From positions 1 through 5,392 of the forward strand of contig MGOH01000077.1 in NCBI GenBank assembly GCA_001795315.1: a stretch of DNA of 5,392 nucleotides. The letters run 5' to 3'. Every line of letters starts with the position of its first letter. Position 1 is the first letter of the stretch. The DNA is from Chloroflexi bacterium RBG_19FT_COMBO_48_23. GTDB lineage: Bacteria > Chloroflexota > Dehalococcoidia > GIF9 > UBA5620. The notes beneath the pieces were generated by a model, which was not told the origin of the DNA, searched no databases, and was given only the letters and a program-made list of their open reading frames with translations. The position numbers were made by a program, and so were the translations under genes. Below are positions 1 to 5,392 of the stretch, piece by piece.

Positions 1-143
1 TATCCAATAGATATAACTATCAAGTTAATTGTAGCAAATCTCCAGAAGGCAGCAAAAATTAAGATATATGTGGCGGCGATGATTTAGCTTCGTCTAAGGT
101 GACGACAAAGGACAAAAACACACCGATTTTCTATCTTGGGTAT
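1..143. other. AT-rich intergenic region after metF
   Basis: No coding sequence with a credible start and family match is visible on either strand. No convincing intrinsic terminator was found: the only small hairpin (arms at 90-94 and 101-105, five base pairs) is not followed by a T-run on the minus strand. The candidate promoter at 28-55 is the only signal noted. Confidence 0.6.
28..55 (-). promoter_or_regulatory. Candidate extended -10 promoter directing transcription out of the left edge
   Basis: On the minus strand TGCTACAAT (36-28) is a good extended -10 (TGn followed by TACAAT). A weak -35-like TTGCTG lies at 55-50 with a 16-nt spacer. The site is about 90 nt after the metF stop in AT-rich, non-coding sequence. 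If real, it would start a new transcript for a gene beyond the left edge on the same strand, marking the end of the formate dehydrogenase-metVF unit. This rests on motif reading only. Confidence 0.35.
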
Positions 144-1028
144 TTAGAGTCCAGCCGCAGTGAGTATATTCGGGACCAGCTCTTCTCTACCGATAGCCAT
201 AACGTGGACTCCATCACAAATGGAATCCCTCTTCAGGGCAGCAATCATCCTGCCGGCAATCTCAATACCTTTGTTGAGTGCTTCACCCTTAGGTGCTGCA
301 GCCAGCTCATCAATAAGATTTTGCGGCACAAAAATACCAGGCACATTCTCGGTCATATACTTCGCCATTCTGGCTGAGGTCAGCAAGACGATTCCTGCTA
401 GAATCTTGACAGGAAATTTGCGAGCATATGCCATGAACTTGGCAAAGTTATCCAGGTCATAAATAGCCTGAGTCTGGAAGAATTCGGCTCCAGATTCGAT
501 TTTCTTTTCAAATTTAAGCAGTTGAGGCGCTATCGGATTAGCTTCAGGAGTGACTATGGCTCCGGCGCAGAATTCAACAGCACCGTCGAGGTCATTACCT
601 CCAAGGTCTTTACCCGATTCCAACTGACGAATTGTCCTCAACAATTGAGCCGAATCAAGGTCGAAAACACCCTTAGCTTCCTTATGGTCACCGATAGGCA
701 CGGCATCGCCAGTAAGGCAAAGGACATTCCTTACGCCCCTCGTGTAGGCAAAAAGCAGTTCAGCTTGAAGGGCAAGCCTATTTCGGTCGCGACAGGTCAT
801 CTGTAATATCGGTTCACCTCCATGCTCTACGATAGCCAGACAACCACCTATGGAAGGAAAGCGCATAACCGAGCTCTGGTGGTCAGTAACATTCATGGCA
901 ACTACCTTGTCCTTGAGGAGGTCAATATGATGATACATCTTCTCGATATTCGTCCCTTTCGGTGGACCAATCTCGCTGGTTATGACAAACTCACTGGACT
1001 TAAGAGCTTCCTTAAAACGTGTTGCCAT
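144..1028 (-). CDS. metF: MetF, methylenetetrahydrofolate reductase catalytic flavoprotein
   Basis: This 294-residue protein has the normal size of a bacterial single-domain MetF (E. coli MetF is about 296), a TIM barrel binding FAD or FMN that interconverts 5,10-methylene-THF and 5-methyl-THF. Visible landmarks are FVITSEIGPPKG near the N-terminus with the likely catalytic Glu19 (equivalent to E. coli Glu28), QMTCRDRNR on the third strand, and NVLCLTGDAVP with Asp108 (equivalent to Asp120 beside the flavin). EFFQTQAIYD carries Gln187 (equivalent to Gln183), and KILAGIVLLTS forms a late barrel strand. The end, CDGVHVMAIGRE, is typical of the family. The ATG at 1028 has GGAGG 8 nt upstream; a GTG at 1049 would overlap metV but has no ribosome binding site. 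Adjacency to metV supports the anaerobic MetVF type, which does not rely on NADH in the E. coli manner. In the Wood-Ljungdahl pathway its product feeds the methyl transfer to the corrinoid protein; the reverse direction (methyl oxidation) is equally possible. Confidence 0.95.
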   Translation of the reverse strand: MATRFKEALKSSEFVITSEIGPPKGTNIEKMYHHIDLLKDKVVAMNVTDHQSSVMRFPSIGGCLAIVEHGGEPILQMTCRDRNRLALQAELLFAYTRGVRNVLCLTGDAVPIGDHKEAKGVFDLDSAQLLRTIRQLESGKDLGGNDLDGAVEFCAGAIVTPEANPIAPQLLKFEKKIESGAEFFQTQAIYDLDNFAKFMAYARKFPVKILAGIVLLTSARMAKYMTENVPGIFVPQNLIDELAAAPKGEALNKGIEIAGRMIAALKRDSICDGVHVMAIGREELVPNILTAAGL

Positions 1029-1034
1029 AATCGT

Positions 1035-1041
1035 TTCCTCC
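1035..1041 (-). promoter_or_regulatory. Ribosome binding site of metF
   Basis: The minus strand reads GGAGGAA in the 17-nt gap between metV and metF. The GGAGG core is 8 nt from the ATG at 1028. It decides the start against the in-frame GTG at 1049, which lies upstream of this site. Confidence 0.85.
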
Positions 1042-1045
1042 ACAA

Positions 1046-1690
1046 TCACACAATTTTAATCGTCCGAGGCCTGGGTGTTGCCTGATAATTCTTAGGCGGC
1101 TGATACTTACGCATCAAATCAAGCCTGCCCTGTGCTTCCAGCCGCTGGTGGATAAGAGTCCAGGCGCAATCCTTAGTTATGTCAACTTCACATTTACCCT
1201 TATTGGTGCCACCGCACGGCCCATTCAGCAAGCCCTTATGGCAGGCAGTCAACGGGCAGATGCCGGCAGTCTGACCCAAAACACACTGGCCGCACTGAGC
1301 ACAGACTTCGTGAAAATTGCCCGGCTCATCTTCCAATCCGATGAACAGTGTATCAAGCGCCGGGATAACCGCCCAATCAACATATGAACTGATTTTATGC
1401 ACTCCCAAGGCACAAGACATCACCAGAATACAACTTGAGCTGTTGATAGCCCCACTGTTCTCTTTAAGTGCCACCTCCGTCATCTCATCACAAGCAGTTG
1501 GAATAACCATCCAGCCCGACACAATTTTACCAGCCTCTTGCAGACGGTCTTTCATACCCAACACCTCGTCCCTGCCCCCGGTTTTAGTCATAGTAGCGCA
1601 AGTACCACAACCAACAATGAAGACCCTATCCAGCCCATCAAGCTGTTCTTTAATTTCATCAAAAGTCTTCTGCTTAGTGATAGATTTCAT
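1046..1690 (-). CDS. metV: MetV, Fe-S/zinc-type partner subunit of methylenetetrahydrofolate reductase
   Basis: This 214-residue cysteine-rich protein matches MetV, the family also annotated as the methylenetetrahydrofolate reductase C-terminal domain. In anaerobes with the Wood-Ljungdahl pathway it binds metal centres and pairs with MetF to bring electrons to its flavin. The N-terminal half has a Rossmann-like strand ending in GCGTC (C28, C31), then C67 (TACDE), C87 and C93 (VMSCALG). The C-terminal half has the hallmark cluster C130-x2-C133-x2-C136, C145 (GICPLTAC), C150, then NGPCGGTNKGKCEVD (C159, C167) and C175. The protein is full length and intact. The start is the ATG at 1690, with a perfect AGGAGG 8 nt upstream; a GTG at 1696 is too close to that site. 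It lies 53 nt after the fused flavoprotein and 17 nt before metF. No gene for RnfC2 or HdrA, the known electron-input partners of some MetVF enzymes, is in the window, so the electron donor here may be the upstream flavoprotein or a free ferredoxin. Confidence 0.93.
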   Translation of the reverse strand: MKSITKQKTFDEIKEQLDGLDRVFIVGCGTCATMTKTGGRDEVLGMKDRLQEAGKIVSGWMVIPTACDEMTEVALKENSGAINSSSCILVMSCALGVHKISSYVDWAVIPALDTLFIGLEDEPGNFHEVCAQCGQCVLGQTAGICPLTACHKGLLNGPCGGTNKGKCEVDITKDCAWTLIHQRLEAQGRLDLMRKYQPPKNYQATPRPRTIKIV

Positions 1691-1698
1691 CGTCACAT

Positions 1699-1704
1699 CC
1701 TCCT
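1699..1704 (-). promoter_or_regulatory. Ribosome binding site of metV
   Basis: The minus strand reads AGGAGG, 8 nt before the ATG at 1690. It is the full anti-Shine-Dalgarno complement. The alternative GTG at 1696 is only 2 nt away from it, so the ATG is preferred. A strong site here fits a gene that sits 53 nt after the previous stop and cannot rely on coupling. Confidence 0.85.
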
Positions 1705-1743
1705 AAATAACCGGTAGAGCATTCCTGCAAACTGCCTCAGTCA

Positions 1744-4700
1744 TCATCGCTCCAAATCACATCTCAAGCATCGCTTAGCTTCATATTTTGCTTTATCCTC
1801 CGAGAAGCAAAGCTCTATCTCCTCAAAGCTATTCTTCCTCTTGTCGGTGGGAAGAGTCGGCACTTCCAGCCGAGGTTGTGTCTCCCATGTCTCTTCTTCC
1901 ACTTTGGTGGCAGACTCCACAATAACCTCTGTCTTCAAATCATACATCTCTACCCTTGAAGTATCTGCCTTAAGGTACTTATCTATGGCGAGAGCTCCTC
2001 TTCTGCCAGCAGCGATAGCATCTATTACCATGCCGGGACCGGTGACAAAGTCGCCACCGGCAAAGACACCGGGAACATTAGTGGACAGCGTGTTACTATC
2101 AACCGCAAGCGTCTCCCACCGCGTGCGCTCAAGAGCACTGTCAGGAGGCAAGAACGACAGGTCAGGCGCTTGGCCAACTGCGGCAATTACGGTATCTGCT
2201 TCGGCAAAGAATTCCGAGCCCGTAATCGGCACAGGGCGGCGTCGTCCACCGGAATCCATCTCGCCTAATTGCATGCGAATACATTGCAGGCCAGTCACTT
2301 TCCAATTGTCACTGGCTATACGAGTAGGACTGATAAGGAAGTTAATTCTTAAGCCCTCAACCACCGCCTCATCATATTCAACCTCAGTTACCGGCATTTC
2401 TTCTCTAGACCGTCGGTAAAAGATGCTGACTTCATCAGCACCGAGACGCAAAGCCGTGCGTGCAGCGTCAAAAGCTACATTGCCGCCGCCAATAACCGCC
2501 ACCTTATGCCCAATTCTAACCTGCTTACCGACCTTAACGTCTCTCAGAAATCTTAGCCCATAATGGAAACCCTCTACATCCTCCAGTTCCCCGGGTATGC
2601 CTATCTTCTGGCTTCTCTGGGCACCAGCAGCAATAAAGACAGAAGCAAAACCATCTTTCTTGATGAGATCATCTACAGTGTAATTCACACCTATAGGTGC
2701 GTCATACCTTATGTCAACACCGCGCCTGGCGATATATTCTATCTCCTGCTCGATTACTCGACGAGGCAATCTAAATTCAGGCAGAGCCACAGAGAGCATA
2801 CCACCACCGACAGGAAGCGCCTCAAAAACAGTTACCCCGTAGCCCATTTGAGCCAGATAATAGGCACAACTCAGCCCGGTGGGTCCAGCACCTACTACTG
2901 CCACTTTCTGTGGCTTAGTTCGAGGGAAAGGCTCAGGCGGAGGCAATTCGGTTAAATGGTCAAAGTACCAGTCAGCGACAAAACGTTTAAGCGACCTTAT
3001 AGCTACCGAGTCATCGAGCTCTCCACGACGACATCTACTTTCGCAGGGATGATGGCATATGCGACCGCATATCGCCGGAAACGGATTTCGTTCTCTGATT
3101 GTTTCGACAGACTCCAGATATTCACCAGCCGCAATATGAGCGATATATTTAGGAACGTTAATTCCTACAGGACAAGTATGCTGGCACGGCGATATCATCA
3201 GCGAATCACAAACAGCAGCAGGACACTTCTTCTCCCTTATATGAGCTTCGTATTCATCCCGGAAATAATTAATTGTTGTAAGGATAGGATTAGGACATGT
3301 CTGACCCAAGCCACATAGCGAGCATTCCTTAACTGTTCTGGCTATTGTAAGCAGAGTGTCAATGTCAGTATCAAGCCCCTTGCCTTGAGTAATTCTGGTC
3401 AGGATTTCCAGCATCTGCCTTGTCCCCAAACGACAAGGAACACATTTGCCACAAGATTCAGTCTGAGTAAAACTAAGGAAGTATCTAGCCACCTCGACCA
3501 TGCAGGTAGCCTCATCCAGAATCACCATACCACCGGAACCCATAATGGAGCCTAGTTTAGCTAGTGAGTCATAATCAACAGAGGTATCTATAAACCTTGT
3601 TGAAATACACCCACCCGACGGACCACCTGTCTGCACTGCTTTGAAACGTTTGCCTCGAGGTATGCCACCACCAATATCGAAAATAACAGTAGATAAAGGT
3701 GTGCCCATAGGCACTTCCACTAAGCCACTATTAGCAATCTTTCCGGTAAGAGCAAAAACTGCCGTCCCCTTGCTTTTCTCAGTGCCCAAGCTGGCGAACC
3801 ATTCAGCCCCCTTATCGATAATGACAGGAACCGAAGCCAGCGTTTTTACATTATTGATATTGCTGGGCTTTCCATCCAAGCCCGATTGTGCAGGAAAGGG
3901 CGGACGAGGACGTGGCATGCCCCTTTTGCCCTCGATAGAAGCAATCAATGCCGTCTCCTCACCACAGACAAAAGCGCCAGCACCCTCTTTTACATGAATC
4001 GTAAAAGAAAAGTTAGAGCCAAGTATCTTATCGCCCAAGAAGCCTCTCTCCTTAGCCTGCTCCAGAGCAACCCGAAATCGTTTCACTGCCAGAGGATATT
4101 CAGCGCGAACGTATACATAGCCCTCTTTGGCCCCTATGGCATATCCGGAGATAGTCAAGCCCTCAATAACAGAGTGGGGGTCAGCTTCCAGGATAGAACG
4201 GTCCATAAATGCTCCGGGGTCACCTTCATCAGCATTGCAGATGACATATTTAGTGTCATCCTGCGAATTCCGACAAAATTCCCACTTTCTCCCTGTAGGG
4301 AAGCCAGCTCCTCCCCTACCACGCAATCCCGACTTCTTGATTTCCTCGATAACCTCTTCAGGCGTCACCAGAAGGACTTTTCTGAGCGCTCTATAGCCAT
4401 CTCGAGAAATATAGTGGTCGATCTTCTCAGGATTGATGTGTCCGCAATTACGCAGGATGACACGCTGCTGCTTGCCATAGAAGTTTATCTCCGAATAGGA
4501 CGGGACGCTTTGACCAGTAACCGGGTCGCGATAGAAGAGGCGCTCCACCGGCTTGCCATTTTTCAGATGTGAAGTAACAATCTCCGTCGCATCTCCAGGC
4601 TCTACATGAGTATAGAAAATGCCTTCAGGTTCAATAACTACATTAGGGCCCTGCTCACAGAAACCGTGACAGCCAGTAAAGTCTACTTCAACATCAGCTA

Positions 4701-4806
4701 ACTTCTGCCGTTTTACCTCACTCTTAAGTGCCTCATAAACGGCGTCTCCTCCTCCAGATACACAGCCCGTACCCTGGCATACGAAGACGACCCTCTGGCT
4801 CGACAT
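1744..4806 (-). CDS. Fused NuoF/HydB-like NADH:Fe-S flavoprotein plus GltD/NfnL-like NAD(P)H oxidoreductase (1020 aa)
   Basis: Domains in order, numbered from the ATG at 4806. Residues 1-90 form a thioredoxin-like [2Fe-2S] domain with C10-x4-C15 and C46-x3-C50. Residues 140-340 are the NuoF FMN/NADH module, with GRGGAGFPTG at 163-172, NADEGDPGAF at 191-200 and GEETAL at 282-287. An SLBB-like segment follows at about 347-427. An N3-type [4Fe-4S] site has C452, C455, C458 (ESCGKCVPCR) and probably C498. H522 and C528-P-A-A-V-C533 follow, as in HydB-type proteins. The usual C-terminal ferredoxin is absent. Instead, residues 541-610 look like the GltD/NfnL Fe-S domain (C541, C545, C580, C584, C588, C592). 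They are followed by an FAD Rossmann fold (GAGPTG 639-644), an NAD(P) fold (GGGNVA 773-778, YRR 797-799) and the FAD-closing motif GVFAGGD 913-919. A tail of about 75 residues ends in C1013-L-R-C1016. The likely role is passing electrons between the formate dehydrogenase and NADH and/or NADPH, possibly with bifurcation. The ATG at 4806 has GGAG 6 nt upstream; a GTG at 4830 would add 8 residues but lies inside the previous gene. Two TGA codons in tandem end it. Confidence 0.93.
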   Translation of the reverse strand: MSSQRVVFVCQGTGCVSGGGDAVYEALKSEVKRQKLADVEVDFTGCHGFCEQGPNVVIEPEGIFYTHVEPGDATEIVTSHLKNGKPVERLFYRDPVTGQSVPSYSEINFYGKQQRVILRNCGHINPEKIDHYISRDGYRALRKVLLVTPEEVIEEIKKSGLRGRGGAGFPTGRKWEFCRNSQDDTKYVICNADEGDPGAFMDRSILEADPHSVIEGLTISGYAIGAKEGYVYVRAEYPLAVKRFRVALEQAKERGFLGDKILGSNFSFTIHVKEGAGAFVCGEETALIASIEGKRGMPRPRPPFPAQSGLDGKPSNINNVKTLASVPVIIDKGAEWFASLGTEKSKGTAVFALTGKIANSGLVEVPMGTPLSTVIFDIGGGIPRGKRFKAVQTGGPSGGCISTRFIDTSVDYDSLAKLGSIMGSGGMVILDEATCMVEVARYFLSFTQTESCGKCVPCRLGTRQMLEILTRITQGKGLDTDIDTLLTIARTVKECSLCGLGQTCPNPILTTINYFRDEYEAHIREKKCPAAVCDSLMISPCQHTCPVGINVPKYIAHIAAGEYLESVETIRERNPFPAICGRICHHPCESRCRRGELDDSVAIRSLKRFVADWYFDHLTELPPPEPFPRTKPQKVAVVGAGPTGLSCAYYLAQMGYGVTVFEALPVGGGMLSVALPEFRLPRRVIEQEIEYIARRGVDIRYDAPIGVNYTVDDLIKKDGFASVFIAAGAQRSQKIGIPGELEDVEGFHYGLRFLRDVKVGKQVRIGHKVAVIGGGNVAFDAARTALRLGADEVSIFYRRSREEMPVTEVEYDEAVVEGLRINFLISPTRIASDNWKVTGLQCIRMQLGEMDSGGRRRPVPITGSEFFAEADTVIAAVGQAPDLSFLPPDSALERTRWETLAVDSNTLSTNVPGVFAGGDFVTGPGMVIDAIAAGRRGALAIDKYLKADTSRVEMYDLKTEVIVESATKVEEETWETQPRLEVPTLPTDKRKNSFEEIELCFSEDKAKYEAKRCLRCDLER

Positions 4807-4807
4807 G

Positions 4808-5296
4808 CTATTCTCCGCCCTTTCTCTCACTGAACAATTGCGCTACTTTTTTGGGATTCATGTGCCCATAGGTATTCATACCAATGACTATGTTAGGTGC
4901 CAGGGCACAAACCCCTATGCAGGCAACCGTCTCCAATGTATATTCGTAATCAGGGGAGGTCTCCCCTTCCTCAAGCCCCAATTGTTTTTTCACCAATTTC
5001 AATATCGTCTTTCCACCCCGAACATGGCAGGCAGTTCCTCGACATACCCTGACAACCTTTTTCCCCTGCGGCTTTGTATACAACTGTTCATAGAAAGAGA
5101 TTACCCCTTGCACTTGCACAGGGAATAGACCCAGAGCTCTAGCTATTGGCTGCGCCGCTGCGGGAGGGATATATCCACACTCTTCCTGTATTTTCTGAAG
5201 GAGCGGTATCAACGCCCACCTTTGACCTTTACAATCAGCTATAAGTTCATCTATCCGCGTTAGGTCAATCTCTGGTCTTGTTATCATCTCAGCCAT
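4808..5296 (-). CDS. nuoE: NuoE/HydA-type [2Fe-2S] thioredoxin-like electron-transfer subunit
   Basis: This 162-residue protein belongs to the 24-kDa (NuoE) family, which carries one [2Fe-2S] cluster in a thioredoxin-like fold and partners NuoF-type NADH/FMN subunits in complex I, bifurcating hydrogenases and NAD(P)-linked formate dehydrogenases. The N-terminal helical part includes ECGYIPPAAAQPIARALGL and GVISFYEQLYT, both typical of the family. The four cluster ligands are visible as C85-x4-C90 (VCRGTACHVRGG) and C126-x3-C130 (CIGVCALAPN). The length is normal for the family. I chose the ATG at 5296, which has AAGGA 9 nt upstream inside the preceding gene. A TTG at 5305 and an ATG at 5287 are alternatives. 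The gene overlaps the upstream stop in ATGGCTGA, and its TAG lies 1 nt before the next start, so the three are surely one operon. It is expected to be a cytoplasmic subunit of the formate dehydrogenase complex. The exact symbol is by homology only (hydA/hymA-like names are also used). Confidence 0.93.
   Translation of the reverse strand: MAEMITRPEIDLTRIDELIADCKGQRWALIPLLQKIQEECGYIPPAAAQPIARALGLFPVQVQGVISFYEQLYTKPQGKKVVRVCRGTACHVRGGKTILKLVKKQLGLEEGETSPDYEYTLETVACIGVCALAPNIVIGMNTYGHMNPKKVAQLFSERKGGE
4813..4816 (-). promoter_or_regulatory. Ribosome binding site of the fused flavoprotein
   Basis: GGAG on the minus strand lies 6 nt before the ATG at 4806, inside the last codons of the NuoE-like gene. 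It supports 4806 over the GTG at 4830 as the start. The neighbouring stop codon is 1 nt from the start, so ribosomes may also restart there. Confidence 0.65.
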
Positions 5297-5392
5297 CGCT
5301 CCCAATCCTTTCCAACCTCACCATGCACGTTTTGAGTGCCGGAGTTTTAGTCCGAGGGTCTAAAACGATTCCAAATAGCTCATTGACCTGGC
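5289..5392 (-). CDS. Molybdopterin oxidoreductase, probable formate dehydrogenase catalytic subunit (C-terminal fragment)
   Basis: Only the last 33 codons and the TGA stop (5291-5289) lie in the window; the gene continues beyond the right edge. The translated tail contains VNELFGIVLDPRTKTPALK followed by TCMVRLERI. This resembles the end of the molybdopterin-dinucleotide-binding domain of FdhA/FdhF-type enzymes, which commonly close with a VN-(A/E)-L...LDP-x-(S/T)-K-x-P-x-(F/L)-K...VR-(I/L)-E pattern. By family knowledge such a protein binds a Mo- or W-bis-pterin cofactor and interconverts formate and CO2. The downstream NuoE- and NuoF-like subunits and metVF favour formate dehydrogenase. A NuoG-like subunit or another molybdopterin reductase cannot be excluded, because the catalytic residue (Cys or selenocysteine) and the Fe-S motifs are outside the window. 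The stop overlaps the next gene by 8 nt, which suggests translational coupling. Confidence 0.68.
   Translation of the reverse strand, partial: QVNELFGIVLDPRTKTPALKTCMVRLERIGSDG

Noticed and set aside
90..105. Small hairpin downstream of metF considered as a terminator
   Set aside because: The stem is only five base pairs with a six-base loop, and no T-run follows on the minus strand.
99..377. 92-codon open frame on the plus strand running from the intergenic region into metF
   Set aside because: Most of it is antisense to the metF C-terminus and its translation has no family features.
1841..2419. 192-codon open frame on the plus strand
   Set aside because: It lies wholly opposite the FAD/NAD(P) domain of the fused flavoprotein, is rich in Ser/Thr/Arg, and shows no domain motif. 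It is a shadow of the minus-strand gene.
3886..4572. 228-codon open frame on the plus strand
   Set aside because: It is antisense to the conserved NuoF FMN/NADH region, has no recognisable motif or ribosome binding site, and is best explained as a by-product of the real coding frame.
4807..4830. GTG at 4830 as the start of the fused flavoprotein
   Set aside because: It would add eight residues with no family match inside the preceding gene. The ATG at 4806 has GGAG at proper spacing and places the first strand of the thioredoxin-like domain at the normal position.
144..5392. Respiratory complex I (nuo) operon
   Set aside because: No membrane subunits or NuoB/C/D/I genes are present, the NuoF-like protein is fused to a GltD-like module, and metVF follows. 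This points to a soluble formate dehydrogenase-type complex instead.
1..5392. CRISPR array, insertion sequence, tRNA or rRNA gene, phage-related gene
   Set aside because: I saw no repeated spacer units, inverted repeat ends, transposase motifs or RNA gene signatures; nearly the whole window is intact metabolic coding sequence.

Overview
The window is one tightly packed minus-strand gene cluster, read from the right edge to the left. It encodes the electron-transfer part of a formate-dehydrogenase-type complex followed by the two subunits of a methylenetetrahydrofolate reductase. These are enzymes of the methyl branch of the Wood-Ljungdahl (reductive acetyl-CoA) pathway, so the source is most likely a strict anaerobe. 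The fused flavoprotein, MetV and the lack of oxygen-related genes would fit an acetogen-like Firmicute, an uncultured Dehalococcoidia/Chloroflexota lineage from sediment or groundwater, or a Desulfobacterota. I lean weakly to Dehalococcoidia but cannot prove it from this sequence.

Layout on the minus strand: (1) the last 33 codons of a molybdopterin oxidoreductase, probably the formate dehydrogenase catalytic subunit, enter from the right edge and stop at 5289; (2) a NuoE/HydA-type [2Fe-2S] thioredoxin-like subunit (5296 to 4808) overlaps it by 8 nt; (3) a very large fused flavoprotein of 1020 residues (4806 to 1744) starts 1 nt later and joins a NuoF/HydB-like NADH/FMN/Fe-S module to a GltD/NfnL-like FAD and NAD(P)-binding module; (4) metV (1690 to 1046) follows after 53 nt; (5) metF (1028 to 144) follows after 17 nt. 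Positions 1-143 hold no recognisable gene, only a candidate promoter pointing out of the window to the left.

How the genes may work together: the catalytic subunit would interconvert CO2 and formate, and its electrons would pass through the Fe-S clusters of the NuoE-like and fused subunits to FMN and FAD sites that face pyridine nucleotides. MetF-MetV handles methylene-THF/methyl-THF later in the same branch. With two separate nucleotide-binding flavin modules in one chain, the complex is a candidate for flavin-based electron bifurcation or for transfer between NADH and NADPH. Its place in the same cluster as metVF raises the possibility of a direct link to methylene-THF reduction. The function is inferred from domains and gene order only.
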